A stretch of DNA of 64,000 nt from Methanobrevibacter sp. (GCA_017434555.1 JAFRFB010000007.1:26570-90569); one strand, 5' to 3'; counted from the stretch's first letter, positions 26,667-37,729 are shown. Made by a program: numbers and translations. The notes: generated by a model from the sequence alone, not told the origin.

Positions 26667-29179
26667 ACTATTGTCTCCCTGGAAACGTTTCCAATTTTTA
26701 ATTTGGAATCTGATTTGATTTTTGGATCATATTTTTTCTCTGTAATTTGTGCTTTGAACACCATACTGTCAGGTAGTTTGATGTATACAAAGTCTCCAGC
26801 ATTCAAATCCAAATTTTCTTCAGTTAAATCTACTTCAATATCTTCTGATTTTTCTAACCAATTCGTATTATCACCAGAACCATTTAATTTTTTCCAGCAG
26901 CCGATTAAAACCTCTTCAATGGATTGTTCTGAAGTTTCAAAAGGCTCTAGTTTTGGATTGTCATTTGTCATGTGAGTATAATAGAAATCTGCTGAGGTTA
27001 TTGGAGCATAAATAAACATGTCACCTTTCTCTTTTACATAAGGGAATGGTGCTAATTCATATAATTTTACTGAATCTGATGTTATACTTTTTAATGTTGC
27101 TCCTTCGATTTTTAAACTTATATCTCCATGCCATGAGTCTAATTTTGAGTTTTCAGTTAATATTTGATTTAATCTTATTTTTGTTTCATCATCCCCAGTA
27201 TTGTCATTATTTGCTGTGACTTCTTTGTATTCTTGATGTACTTCCTGCGTAGTTTCGGTATGTGTTTCTTCTGTAGTTGCTTCAGCGGGAGTTAGTTTGA
27301 CTCTTTGGCATTTTCCATTACCCCATTTGTCACCGCCGCAATATCCGCAGTAGTCTGCGTCACATCCGCCTTTTTTCATGCTGCAAGTTATTTCACCTTC
27401 ATAAACACCTTTAGGATTATCAGTGAGGGTACCAGATTTTTTACAGTTAGGACAGTAATTTTTCCACGTTTTAGTGAAACGTTTGTATGGTGTTTTTGGA
27501 TAACCGCAACAGCCACAGGAAGGCATCATATTGACTGTTATAACATTATCGGCAGGTACGGATTCTGTAACTTCAACTTCTTTTTCTTCAATCCATTCAA
27601 AGAATTTCATGAAAACGATTTCCTGTTTATTGAAATCTATTGTAATATCCGTATCATCCTGTATTAGATTCACATCACGGAATCCTATTACGAAAGATTC
27701 TGGCGTGTTTTGACTAATATTTTGTTTAGATATTGTTATAGTGATGTTATCTACGCCTGCGGTTTTTGTTATGACCATTTGTGGATATGATTCACTAATG
27801 TAATTATTTAAGTCATACATGTTTTTCCCAGGTAAGGGATTCATTGGCGTTTGATATGGAATGTTATTTGATTCACTGGTATTTTGAGTGTAAACGTAAG
27901 GCATATACTCATAATTATCATTATCAACAATGCGACGTACATTATATTGTACTTTGGAAGGTAGAAGTTTATTTAAATTAGGATAATCTTCAGATCTACA
28001 GACTACTTTCTTTTTTGTAGTTAAATATTCTGCAAATATGTAGATTAACCATTGTAAACTTAATCGACCATGGGCTGTTGAAATAGTAGTGTTAATATGG
28101 CCGGTTTTAGCGATATAATCCTGTACCGTGTAAGCTAAGTTGTTAATCTCTGTTTCTTCAAAAACACAGTTTAAGCGGTCACCATGTGTAATGCTTGGAG
28201 GTTCTACAATAATTAGATGTATAACTTCATCCGAGTTTATCAAATATTTTGTTGCCATATCGACAAATTGGCTCATTCCTACGGGTATTATTTCATCATC
28301 ATCAAAAATCATAGGAATAGTATCTGGGATAATGCCAAAAGTAGTAATCTTTTCATGTAGCGTTTTAGCAGCACTTAGGAAGTTTTCTTCTAAAACACTG
28401 TAATTTACATAATAAGGCATTATTCTTTCGTTGTTAATGTCTAAATTATAAAATTGTTGTAAAATTTTATTATAATCAACATTACTATTGTTTTCTGATT
28501 TGATAATAGGCATTATTCCAAGGGCGTTTTTGGTTTCATCACTACTATATTCCAGTTTATTTGTATTTTCACCTACAGTTACACGTTCCAGGAGCTGTGA
28601 ATGTGTTACTCCATAGTTTTCAGGTTTAAGCAGACTCACCTTTTTAATGACTTTATTTCCATCTAAAGCATAATGGTATTTAAACATTAATCCAGTGGCC
28701 GTTTCAATCTCTTTAAGAAGATTATACTTTGTAATTGTTCCCTGTACAGTAACATACTTCTTATCATAGCTTATTTCATTTAAATCTGTAGCATCAACAG
28801 TGTAAAATCCTTTGAATAGTAAGTTTAACATGTTGAAAGATATTTTAATTGTTTTTCCTGAAACATATTGTTTAAAAATTGGATCATTAATATAGAATGG
28901 TTCACAATTATTTAACTCATAGACCAGTTCTTCAGCTTCCAAATGGATTAAATTATCCACATAGTCCACTTCAACCTCAGTATTAATTACAAAAAGAATA
29001 TTATTTATCAACAGTTTATTTCCTTGTTTAAATAGGTATTGGTCTTTTTTTACATCAGTTAATTCACAATCTAAATCTAAAGAATTATATCCTCCGTAAG
29101 TGTCTGTGATTTCAACACTGGCATCTGCATCATCCATGAATTCAAGGATGTTTTCATCATGATCTAAAATTACAATCAT
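26663..29179 (-). CDS. Tail hub/baseplate protein with inserted multi-CxxC zinc domain
   Basis: The 838-residue protein begins MIVILDHDENILEFMDDADASVEI and continues through the beta-rich, two-layer arrangement of siphovirus tail-hub proteins of the Tal/Gp37-like kind. Residues about 548-625 contain a Cys-rich insert: CGCCG, CPNC, then ITC, CDADYC and CGYCG, enough for two or three metal sites. The C-terminal 200 residues look like a beta-barrel. It overlaps the fibre gene by 4 bases. It probably joins tail tube to fibre and may be cleaved or act on the cell wall; no catalytic motif was recognised. Confidence 0.7.
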   Translation of the reverse strand: MIVILDHDENILEFMDDADASVEITDTYGGYNSLDLDCELTDVKKDQYLFKQGNKLLINNILFVINTEVEVDYVDNLIHLEAEELVYELNNCEPFYINDPIFKQYVSGKTIKISFNMLNLLFKGFYTVDATDLNEISYDKKYVTVQGTITKYNLLKEIETATGLMFKYHYALDGNKVIKKVSLLKPENYGVTHSQLLERVTVGENTNKLEYSSDETKNALGIMPIIKSENNSNVDYNKILQQFYNLDINNERIMPYYVNYSVLEENFLSAAKTLHEKITTFGIIPDTIPMIFDDDEIIPVGMSQFVDMATKYLINSDEVIHLIIVEPPSITHGDRLNCVFEETEINNLAYTVQDYIAKTGHINTTISTAHGRLSLQWLIYIFAEYLTTKKKVVCRSEDYPNLNKLLPSKVQYNVRRIVDNDNYEYMPYVYTQNTSESNNIPYQTPMNPLPGKNMYDLNNYISESYPQMVITKTAGVDNITITISKQNISQNTPESFVIGFRDVNLIQDDTDITIDFNKQEIVFMKFFEWIEEKEVEVTESVPADNVITVNMMPSCGCCGYPKTPYKRFTKTWKNYCPNCKKSGTLTDNPKGVYEGEITCSMKKGGCDADYCGYCGGDKWGNGKCQRVKLTPAEATTEETHTETTQEVHQEYKEVTANNDNTGDDETKIRLNQILTENSKLDSWHGDISLKIEGATLKSITSDSVKLYELAPFPYVKEKGDMFIYAPITSADFYYTHMTNDNPKLEPFETSEQSIEEVLIGCWKKLNGSGDNTNWLEKSEDIEVDLTEENLDLNAGDFVYIKLPDSMVFKAQITEKKYDPKIKSDSKLKIGNVSRETIV

Positions 29180-29183
29180 CTAA

Positions 29184-32006
29184 TCACCCTTTTAATTCAT
29201 AGTATTTTACTTCAGATATTTTGCAGTTGACACTAGTTGAAAAATCAAAATAACCTGCTAAGGTAAAGAAATCACTGTCTAGTGTAATGCAATTTGGATC
29301 TATATCAAACCATTCACCATAGGATTCGTAGTAAAGTTTACGATTTCCACAGTCAAGTTTTAACAATGTGTTTAATGGTAAATTATCAATGAATTCTCCA
29401 GTTACTGTTAATTTTTGACCGGTTTTGCTTTCAATTACAATTATTTCACTGTCATGGCTTAAGATGTAGAATAATATTACTGGTTTTACTTTACCCATGT
29501 GGCCTGTATGGCCTGTTGCAGAACTTTCTGTTTCATGAAGATTACGTGCCAGTCCTGAAGGTACAATTAGTTCTACTTCACATTCATAAGCACCGTCTAC
29601 AGCTTCAGCATCCATCTTATCTTCAATATAATAATCATAACCTACGTCTGGAGCGTAAAAGAAACTTATTGTTTTCAATAAGGGATTATCTAGACTATCT
29701 CTTTCAGGATATAACCATTCTACAACATGTTCTAATAGATATGTTAAGTCTTCAATAGTTCCACATTCACAGGTCCCAAATTTTATTTTTAATTTGTTTC
29801 CTTTGAGATTAATTCTGTTTGGATATTCACCATCAGCACCGTCAACTTTGAATTTATTAACATCGTATTTAGCACCTCTTGGTATTTCACTATCTGCTTG
29901 AAGGTCTAATAAGTAGTGTTTTGATGAAACACCGTTGATAAAGAATTCCCAGCAATCACTGTTCAGGCTGTAGTAGAGGGTTATTTTTACGTTTTTCATT
30001 TGAACGTTGATGGGTGTTTGATTATCATACATGTCATCAATTTGTAGATAGAAAGCAATGTCTTTTAATAAAGTGGAGATGTCTGTAAAACTCAAACCTA
30101 AGGTTTCAAATTTACCTCCGAACTTGAATGTTTGAGTATTCTCATCAATGTTTAAACTTTCAGAACTAAAGTCAAATTCATCCATACCTGTATGTCCAAA
30201 GCCTAATGTAATGCCTATATTTTCTTCAGCAGAAATATCCCCAGTAACTTCCAAACCATGAGGTATCAAATATTGATTATCCTCCAAACCCATCCAGTCA
30301 ATTAAATCAAAATAATGTCTGCTTGACGGATTCTTTTCTGGAGGTTCTAATAAAAGATTAGTATAATCCTCATTTGTAATAAGAGAATGTAACTCTTCAA
30401 AAGCCAAAGCAGGATATTCATAACCCGAATAATAATCAGCATGAATCACAAAAAGATTACCAAACTCAATTTTACCCTGATCAACCTCAATATAATTACC
30501 ATAAAAACGGAAAGACAACTTTTTAGATTCATTATAAGAAAATTTAACAGCCAATAACTGCCATGAACCTATTTGTGACACTTTAGATGTGAATTTTTCC
30601 CCATTATTTAATACAGAAGCACGTGCATTTTTCATGCCTTTAATGATATTATTTGTTCCTGTAACTCTACAAAGACAGCCGAAAACATATTCTTGACCGT
30701 TTGTACCTTGCATATTTTCTAAAGTAAATAATGGTGCATTTAACTCTGTATAATACTCTTCATAGTCAAACTCTTCATTTACATTCACTTTTATCTTTGT
30801 TACTCCAGTCCATGCTGAACTGTAACATATGATTTGAGCATCCTCTAAAACAGTACTATACACCCTTAATTGAACATCGAAATAATTATTTCCATCCCAT
30901 TCAGTGATTGTTAAAGTTTTTGTATCTTCATCATAACCTTCAAGGGTGCCTTCATATTCCAGTTTATCAAAATCTAAATGAACGTCTAAAGGTGTACGAG
31001 CATTATTCTGCACTGTTAAAGTGAATAATGTATAATGCCTACTGTTTAGACTTTGTTTTATAGCATTTTCAGATACACTGCATTCCAAAAGATAAGCTTT
31101 TTGCGGTGTAATATACAATGATTCTACAGATGAATGAATAGTTGATGAATCCATGAAAACATAAGCATTAACATTATTCAAACCTTGAACACTCTGATCC
31201 GCAGGTGTGACCTTAAATGTTAATGTTGCTTTACCATTATTGGTTTTTGCATGCCATACATGATTAGCAGGGTCAAATGTTCCACTGCAATTAACACTAC
31301 CATCCACAATCCTTAATCCAGGAGTGACTATTACAGTACAATCCACATCCGCAACAGATATAGCATTATTAGTATCAATTACTTCAACCGTAACAGGAGC
31401 TTCCATCCCATACTCAATACTATTCAAACCGAAACTAACCTGCGGAACATAATTCGGGACTATATATTCAATATTCAAACGTAGATAGTTCATTTTAACA
31501 TAAGCAGGATTCGCTGACGTGTTCATTGGTAAATCAAAAGTAACCTTGACATCAGCCAAATCCTCTGCGGTAAATTTTAAATCATCAAATTTAACATTAT
31601 ATGCTGTGAGAACATCTTTAGGTGGAGCATTACCCGGTGCAAACAAACCCAATGTAGGTATGCTAATCACAGGTTGGCCAAATGAACCATGACCCATATT
31701 AGGATACGCAAATTTCGCATACTCATACTCAACCTGAATGCTTTTAATACGAGCATTAGCTGGCATATTATCGAGTACATGGAAATTAGTGACTTCAATC
31801 TGTGAAGGCTTAAATTTACCACCATTAACCGAAGCGACGGCATACATATAACCTGCTCCAGGGTCTTCATTACCCCAATGCCCATAAATGGTTGTATCAT
31901 GTAATCCCTGAATATCCTCCATCTCACGATAGATACCAGTATTACCATTAACATTACGCATTCCAGTGTTATTTTCCCATACTGGATATAATGTTACTCT
32001 AGCCAT
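29184..32006 (-). CDS. Large virion tail/baseplate protein of unknown fold
   Basis: A 940-residue beta-rich protein. The start at 32006 (MARVTLYPV) is chosen for GGAGGT 10 bases upstream; it overlaps the previous gene by 8 bases. The N-terminal third has WENNTGMRNVNGNTGIY and Ig-like strands (residues about 190-310); the middle contains lectin-like or CBM-like beta segments with ISFFYAP and DLIDWMGL. No enzyme motif is seen. It sits between tape measure and hub, where distal tail and carbohydrate-binding baseplate proteins lie. A glycan-binding role is inference. Confidence 0.6.
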   Translation of the reverse strand: MARVTLYPVWENNTGMRNVNGNTGIYREMEDIQGLHDTTIYGHWGNEDPGAGYMYAVASVNGGKFKPSQIEVTNFHVLDNMPANARIKSIQVEYEYAKFAYPNMGHGSFGQPVISIPTLGLFAPGNAPPKDVLTAYNVKFDDLKFTAEDLADVKVTFDLPMNTSANPAYVKMNYLRLNIEYIVPNYVPQVSFGLNSIEYGMEAPVTVEVIDTNNAISVADVDCTVIVTPGLRIVDGSVNCSGTFDPANHVWHAKTNNGKATLTFKVTPADQSVQGLNNVNAYVFMDSSTIHSSVESLYITPQKAYLLECSVSENAIKQSLNSRHYTLFTLTVQNNARTPLDVHLDFDKLEYEGTLEGYDEDTKTLTITEWDGNNYFDVQLRVYSTVLEDAQIICYSSAWTGVTKIKVNVNEEFDYEEYYTELNAPLFTLENMQGTNGQEYVFGCLCRVTGTNNIIKGMKNARASVLNNGEKFTSKVSQIGSWQLLAVKFSYNESKKLSFRFYGNYIEVDQGKIEFGNLFVIHADYYSGYEYPALAFEELHSLITNEDYTNLLLEPPEKNPSSRHYFDLIDWMGLEDNQYLIPHGLEVTGDISAEENIGITLGFGHTGMDEFDFSSESLNIDENTQTFKFGGKFETLGLSFTDISTLLKDIAFYLQIDDMYDNQTPINVQMKNVKITLYYSLNSDCWEFFINGVSSKHYLLDLQADSEIPRGAKYDVNKFKVDGADGEYPNRINLKGNKLKIKFGTCECGTIEDLTYLLEHVVEWLYPERDSLDNPLLKTISFFYAPDVGYDYYIEDKMDAEAVDGAYECEVELIVPSGLARNLHETESSATGHTGHMGKVKPVILFYILSHDSEIIVIESKTGQKLTVTGEFIDNLPLNTLLKLDCGNRKLYYESYGEWFDIDPNCITLDSDFFTLAGYFDFSTSVNCKISEVKYYELKG

Positions 32007-32778
32007 TTTTAACAAAACCTCCATAAGTTTGGTTAAATAATAAACAGTTTAATTCCATACTAAAGTAATCGTTTTTCAATATTCCAGATGTATTAGTGTA
32101 TTGTCCTACACCATTTTTGAAATGGAATTCAACACTCACATATTTAGCATTGGATGGTATGTTAGTTGTTTGTACATTACAACGTCCACGATTGCCCGTT
32201 GCGACATTTGCAATATCAGTTATTTCTTTACTGGAAATATAATTATGGTTTTTATCGAAATAAACAAAGCCTACTTTAATGCTGCTGATATGTGGTGAGG
32301 CTTCATAAGTAGTACTGAACAATATCCTTGTTGTACCAGATGGTATGGCTACACCTGTACCGTTTTGATGGATTAAAAGGTAAAATGGAGAGGTATTATC
32401 CACCCCATTAACCAGATAATCATTTTTCACCACCAATTTATAACCATTAGTGAAATTTTGAATATTAGCAATAGATTCTATTGGATCAAATGTACTATCA
32501 AAATGCTCACAAACATAAAGAAACCCACCTATAGCATCAATATCTGTTTCACTACAGTAAGCAATACTATCATTAAACTTATTAACTAAGTCCGGATTTT
32601 TTGTTAAAGCAAAAGAATAGACATCAAAATCCTCATATCCTTTTGATTGTGTGGGATTTAATGACACTTCACATTTATGGCTTTGAAAACCAATATCAGT
32701 TTCCAAATAACCATATTTGTAACCTATAATATTACCATGAACACGGCATCTACCAGGGTTAACACTTATTTTCTCCAT
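31999..32778 (-). CDS. Distal-tail-position protein of unknown family
   Basis: A 259-residue beta-rich protein directly downstream of the tape measure, the usual place of the distal tail (Dit) protein. The N-terminal part (MEKISVNPGRCRVHGNIIGYKY) and the C-terminal lectin-like strands (residues about 110-230) show no motif that proves a Dit fold. It starts 4 bases after the tape measure gene and overlaps the next gene. I infer a structural tail-tip role from order only. Confidence 0.55.
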   Translation of the reverse strand: MEKISVNPGRCRVHGNIIGYKYGYLETDIGFQSHKCEVSLNPTQSKGYEDFDVYSFALTKNPDLVNKFNDSIAYCSETDIDAIGGFLYVCEHFDSTFDPIESIANIQNFTNGYKLVVKNDYLVNGVDNTSPFYLLIHQNGTGVAIPSGTTRILFSTTYEASPHISSIKVGFVYFDKNHNYISSKEITDIANVATGNRGRCNVQTTNIPSNAKYVSVEFHFKNGVGQYTNTSGILKNDYFSMELNCLLFNQTYGGFVKNG

Positions 32779-32781
32779 TAT

Positions 32782-35700
32782 TTATGCACCTCCCATACGA
32801 GCTATACGTTTATCCCTTTTAATTAATGCATCAGCAATACGGTCAATCAATCTTTTATCAGTGACTGACTCAGTTAATTCTTTGATTAATGCATCAGTAT
32901 CAATATTTTCAACATTACCATCAACAGTAACATCCACTTTATGTTCTAATGTTAATTTAACCTCTTCAACATTACCCTTAGAATTATTATTGTCAAATAA
33001 TCCTTCTAATGGATTGGAATGTGTACGTGGAGCAGATCTGCCTCCAGGAATATGAACATTAATTGGACCTCCAGCAGATGGTGCAGGATGACTATAACTG
33101 CATGGACCAGCAGTCCAACCACCACGTTGCCTTAAAGCAGTTGTATCGAAAGTATAACCATTAATAATAGCAGCACAATGACCAAAACCACCCCAATTCA
33201 AACCGCAATCAACATAACCACCATAACCACAGGTATTTGCAAGAGCCACCATTGCAGAAGCACCATCATAACAATTCCATGAACCCGCAGCAATAGCATT
33301 TTGCCAAGAGCCATGAGCATCACTATTGTAGTACAATTCATAAGGTATTGCACTAGCAATTGCCGTAGCAATCCTAACAAAGGATTCCCAACTAATATGA
33401 GGTGTTCCACCTTCAAAGTCTTTAACACGGAAAGATAAACCCGTGTCAATATCACCAACACCAGTATGCACAGCAGGCCCTTTCATTTGCCACTCACGAG
33501 CAGTCTGCTTAATATAAGCAATGTTTGGATCTGCAACAGCATCCCATCCACCAGCAAAACAATTAGGACAGGCACCACGTTGAATCAAATCAATAAGATT
33601 TAAATTATCAGATGCAGTTTTATCCATATACTCCAAGGTTACAGGACTAACCAATCCATTATCCATCGCTTTAACCGCAGTAATAGTGTAAGGCAATTGA
33701 TTATCACGTCTTAAACTATTAGCCACACCACGAGTGATACGAGTCATAACCGCAGGGTCACGACCAACACGCCTTATAGTAGAAGGTGATCCAGTAGAAT
33801 CACCACCAGCCCACTGTGATGGATTCTGCAATTTCCTGTAAAAAGTACCAATCGTAGAAGATAACTGGTCAAAGTAAGCAGTAGCTTCATTTTTAATCCT
33901 TGCAGCAGCACTTATTATACTGTCTGCCATTACCGCCCATGCAGACCTCATCTCTGAAGTGACTTTCATTGTTTCATTCAACATTAACGCCAATTGCTGA
34001 CGAGTAGTATTAGTAGCACTAGTCATAGCAGTCCTATGAGTTAATAACATAAGATTTAACTGAGTACGTAGATTATTACTCATAGACAACAAATTCAAGT
34101 TCAAACCAGTACTAATATTCTGGAAAGTAGCTAAATCATTAGACTGAATTTGACCATAAGCAAGTTGATCCTGTAAAACCATATTCTGCAAAGTAGTCAT
34201 CATCATTGTTGCTAATGCATCATAAGATTCACCAATCATAACATTAGTATCATCAGTCATACCCATTGCAGAATCCAAACCACCAGACACACTAGATAAA
34301 TCCATACTGGCTAAATCAACATTTTCTAACGGATTTTCATCCAAATCATAATAAGGCATTAAATCATCAGTATCCAATGATAATTTCGGTTCACCAAATT
34401 TATCAACTATCTCTGCACCAACTTGCCTTGCATACTCACCAGCCGGCTTAATAGCATCCTTAATCTTTTGAACAGAGTTCTTGAATTCATCAGTAATACT
34501 ATTTTGAACAATACCTGGTGAATGAATACCCATAGCATTGAGTACACCATTAATAATTTCTTTACCAAAGTTTAATGCAGCAGCTATAGCCTGAGGTATA
34601 GCTTCACGAATACGATCAGGAACCTTAGTAAACTCAGTATAAATTTTACCTGGTAATTGTTGTACAGTAGTTGAAGCACTGTTAACCATTTCACTAGCTT
34701 TTTGCCTAGCAGTATTAACCCATTGACTACCAGCATTAATAATATTACTAGTAGTTTGAGCCAAATAACTAAAGAATCTGCCAGGTAAACCACTAATATA
34801 AGTAATAATACCATTAACAAAACCTGAAGCAGCATTAATTGCTGCACTTACAATTTGACCTGCCCATTGGAAGACAAAATTAATAATCATTGTTAAAATT
34901 GTCATGTATGCAGTCATGATTAAATTCCAGATCATAGTCAACATTTGAGGTAAAGTAATTTGACCACTAAGGAATGCCTGGAAAATATTAATAAGCTGAG
35001 ATACTGCATTCCAGATTACCAATAAAATATTACTGAGTAAATTCCATGCCGGCATAAACATTTCAACAAGATAAGTTACTATCTCCACGAAAATATCAAT
35101 TAAAGGCCTAATAGCTTCCACAATAGGTGAAATAATACCACTTACAAAGCCGGCTATTGCATTGAATACTTCCTGGAACACTTCCCAAGTTTTCCTTAAT
35201 GCTGGAACAATACCTGGACTACAACCGAGCAATATACATACAATTTTTCTTAATAATTCCCATACAAAGATTATTGGAGAGGCCATAGTAGCTAAAAATC
35301 CTCCGAAAGCACCAAATTTACTTTGAGCAGTCTGCACTGCTGAAGCCACAGATTGGAACACCGGTATTAAAAATTGTATAATGCTAATTACAGTACGGAT
35401 AGGCATAGTTATTACTTGCCATGCAACGCCAATTCCTTCGATAATAGCATGAACAACATCAAATTCCCCATTAATATTAACATCAAAGAAATCTTCTACA
35501 TACTTTTTAGCTTGACCCATCGCCCAACAAAGCCAATTCCAAGCATCAGTGATTACTTGAATAGTTGCCTGAACATCCGGATGATGAATAAAAGCATCCC
35601 ATAATCTCTGTATACCTGCCCACACAGCCTGCATCATAGTTGGAATATCTTTCCACCAACCGAATGCTTTACCTACTTCATAAACAGCAACAGCCAAAGC

Positions 35701-37512
35701 TACCAAAGCAACAACAACCCATGTCAAAGGATTAGATAACAAAGCAGTGAACATACCCCATAACGCACCAGTTAAGGTAGTTGTTCCCCCAGCAGCACCT
35801 ATTGCAGCAATTCCTTCAGCTTCCATAGCAATACCATTAGCACTATGTGCAGCCGCAGCCGCAATTTCCTCAGTAGTCAAACCAGCAGTAGTTGCGGCCA
35901 AAGCAATTTCCTCACCAGATAATGCGACGGTTTCAACACCTCTTGCTGCCTGAGCAATACTATTAGCTTTTGTAGCAATAGTATTAGCCAACGTGGATAA
36001 AGTTAATGCGCCTTCCTCAGCTTCAAGGACTCCTAAAAAAGTTAATAAAGCTTTACCTTTACTCCAGAACATATCTAAACATTGTAATACTGGACTTATT
36101 GATGGGGCTAATGTTGCAAATGCACTTGCCGCAGTTATTGCACCAGCAGCATATTTCATCCAACCTTTAGCACCCGCATCTACTTTACCATCATTATTAG
36201 CATCAACGAATTTAAGAACGGAATTTAATGCTGCATCTACCATAGGTTTAAAATCATCACCGAGACTTCTTGCTGAAAGACCCCACATTTTCTTTAATCT
36301 TGTAAGTTTACCATGTGTGGTTTCCATCATGCCACTAACATCACCACTTTGTTTTAAACATTCTGCTAATGCTTTGGTGTATCCATCGATATCTGCAGCC
36401 GAACCATCCCATCCCGCATTTTCAAGCATTTCTTTATTAATACCAAAGTTTTCACGCAGCATTTCAAATTCGCCATTCAATCCTTTACCTGCTGCTTGCA
36501 TAAGACCTATGGCCTCTTCACCAGATTTTCCCATAAGAATAGCTTTTTGGCCTATTTCATCTAGAATAGGTATTAATGTTGCCATTTGAGATTCATTTGC
36601 ATGTGTAGTCATTGCCACAACAGATGCAGCTTGAGATAATTGATCGAGGGATACTAAACTACCATTTGTTAGAGCATCCATCTGATTCCATAGACTTTTT
36701 TGATCATCTTCAACCTGTTGTAATGTCTTACCATAACCTAATGTAGCAACAGATAATGTTTCAATTCTCTCTCTAGAAATAGATGCGCCTATTGTCATAT
36801 CTGCCATGGCGGTTAACCCAATTCCTCCGAATACAGAAGACAAAACCCCACCAAGACCACCAAATGCATCTCCTAAACTTTGAATCTTGTTTTTAACACT
36901 TGTTAAAGCATTAGATAAATGGCTTTGAATATAATTTCCAAAAACAGTGACTTTATTTTTAGCAGCATCCCATGAGTTGCCCATGTATGTTTTGACAGTA
37001 GATCCTACAACTTGAATTTTGCCTTTAATGGAATCTACATTAGTTCCCATTAATTGCATTTTAGAACGAGTATAATCAAATGTGTTACCCCAGTTTCGAG
37101 TTTCATTTTGCAATGCATCAAATTTCGCAATCGCTTCCTGAGCATATGCATGAGTATTAATAAACATTCTTTTATTAGCATCACTTAAATTACTTAAATG
37201 TCTAATAACATTTTGTGATTGTTCATCTAGCCTATTAAAATTAACAACTGCTTTCTGAGTTGCATCATCCATATTTTTAAATGAACTTACACCATTACTT
37301 CCAACTTTCTGGACTGCATCAGCTACACGATTGATACTATTTGATGTGCTTATGTATTTTTGATTAATTTTATCTGCAGATTGTGCTGCTTTATTATTGG
37401 ATTGTGTTGCACTATCTCCAAATTTTTTAACCATATCATCGGCTTTCTTAGCTTGTTCGCTGAATTTATCTTCAATCGCTAAAATGATTTTTATTAAATT
37501 TTCAGAAGCCAT
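32782..37512 (-). CDS. Tape measure protein with C-terminal transglutaminase-like domain
   Basis: A 1,576-residue protein. Long N-terminal helices, then a hydrophobic helical part with many membrane-like segments (residues about 450-1,000), are typical of tape measures. Near the C-terminus a transglutaminase-like core shows Cys1414 (SWNCYDGASAM), His1445 (FGHCAAI) and Asp1456 (YTFDTTA). Such folds include viral pseudomurein endoisopeptidases. It may cut cell wall peptide during DNA entry. At roughly 0.15 nm per tape residue the tail would be of the order of 200 nm. The start at 37512 is chosen by AAGGAT spacing. Confidence 0.85.
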   Translation of the reverse strand: MASENLIKIILAIEDKFSEQAKKADDMVKKFGDSATQSNNKAAQSADKINQKYISTSNSINRVADAVQKVGSNGVSSFKNMDDATQKAVVNFNRLDEQSQNVIRHLSNLSDANKRMFINTHAYAQEAIAKFDALQNETRNWGNTFDYTRSKMQLMGTNVDSIKGKIQVVGSTVKTYMGNSWDAAKNKVTVFGNYIQSHLSNALTSVKNKIQSLGDAFGGLGGVLSSVFGGIGLTAMADMTIGASISRERIETLSVATLGYGKTLQQVEDDQKSLWNQMDALTNGSLVSLDQLSQAASVVAMTTHANESQMATLIPILDEIGQKAILMGKSGEEAIGLMQAAGKGLNGEFEMLRENFGINKEMLENAGWDGSAADIDGYTKALAECLKQSGDVSGMMETTHGKLTRLKKMWGLSARSLGDDFKPMVDAALNSVLKFVDANNDGKVDAGAKGWMKYAAGAITAASAFATLAPSISPVLQCLDMFWSKGKALLTFLGVLEAEEGALTLSTLANTIATKANSIAQAARGVETVALSGEEIALAATTAGLTTEEIAAAAAHSANGIAMEAEGIAAIGAAGGTTTLTGALWGMFTALLSNPLTWVVVALVALAVAVYEVGKAFGWWKDIPTMMQAVWAGIQRLWDAFIHHPDVQATIQVITDAWNWLCWAMGQAKKYVEDFFDVNINGEFDVVHAIIEGIGVAWQVITMPIRTVISIIQFLIPVFQSVASAVQTAQSKFGAFGGFLATMASPIIFVWELLRKIVCILLGCSPGIVPALRKTWEVFQEVFNAIAGFVSGIISPIVEAIRPLIDIFVEIVTYLVEMFMPAWNLLSNILLVIWNAVSQLINIFQAFLSGQITLPQMLTMIWNLIMTAYMTILTMIINFVFQWAGQIVSAAINAASGFVNGIITYISGLPGRFFSYLAQTTSNIINAGSQWVNTARQKASEMVNSASTTVQQLPGKIYTEFTKVPDRIREAIPQAIAAALNFGKEIINGVLNAMGIHSPGIVQNSITDEFKNSVQKIKDAIKPAGEYARQVGAEIVDKFGEPKLSLDTDDLMPYYDLDENPLENVDLASMDLSSVSGGLDSAMGMTDDTNVMIGESYDALATMMMTTLQNMVLQDQLAYGQIQSNDLATFQNISTGLNLNLLSMSNNLRTQLNLMLLTHRTAMTSATNTTRQQLALMLNETMKVTSEMRSAWAVMADSIISAAARIKNEATAYFDQLSSTIGTFYRKLQNPSQWAGGDSTGSPSTIRRVGRDPAVMTRITRGVANSLRRDNQLPYTITAVKAMDNGLVSPVTLEYMDKTASDNLNLIDLIQRGACPNCFAGGWDAVADPNIAYIKQTAREWQMKGPAVHTGVGDIDTGLSFRVKDFEGGTPHISWESFVRIATAIASAIPYELYYNSDAHGSWQNAIAAGSWNCYDGASAMVALANTCGYGGYVDCGLNWGGFGHCAAIINGYTFDTTALRQRGGWTAGPCSYSHPAPSAGGPINVHIPGGRSAPRTHSNPLEGLFDNNNSKGNVEEVKLTLEHKVDVTVDGNVENIDTDALIKELTESVTDKRLIDRIADALIKRDKRIARMGGA

Positions 37513-37573
37513 AATAAACACACAATCCTTGTTTTTAAAAAAAAATATGAAAAAAAGTTTTAAGATTAGATTA

Positions 37574-37729
37574 TTATTTTTTTACTTCATTCATTTGTTT
37601 ATGTAGGTCTGCTCTACCTTTAGTAAGGAAATATTCCTGAACTATTGTTAAATCAGTACTACGTTCTGCTAAAGGGTACCCACAATAATCTAACCATATA
37701 ATATTTTTCCCTTCATTCGTCTTCAGGAA
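37574..37729 (-). CDS. Tail assembly chaperone second half, reached only by +1 frameshift
   Basis: A 51-codon open segment lies in the +1 frame relative to the upstream chaperone gene (…WLDYCGYPLAERSTDL…). It lacks any ATG, GTG or TTG start before its last few codons. It overlaps the chaperone 3' end from 37729 to 37713. TTTC at 37727-37730 lets tRNA-Phe slip from TTT to TTC, which gives a fusion of about 193 residues. It ends 62 bases before the tape measure start, exactly where the T-half of the lambda G-GT system lies. Confidence 0.7.
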   Translation of the reverse strand, partial: FLKTNEGKNIIWLDYCGYPLAERSTDLTIVQEYFLTKGRADLHKQMNEVKK

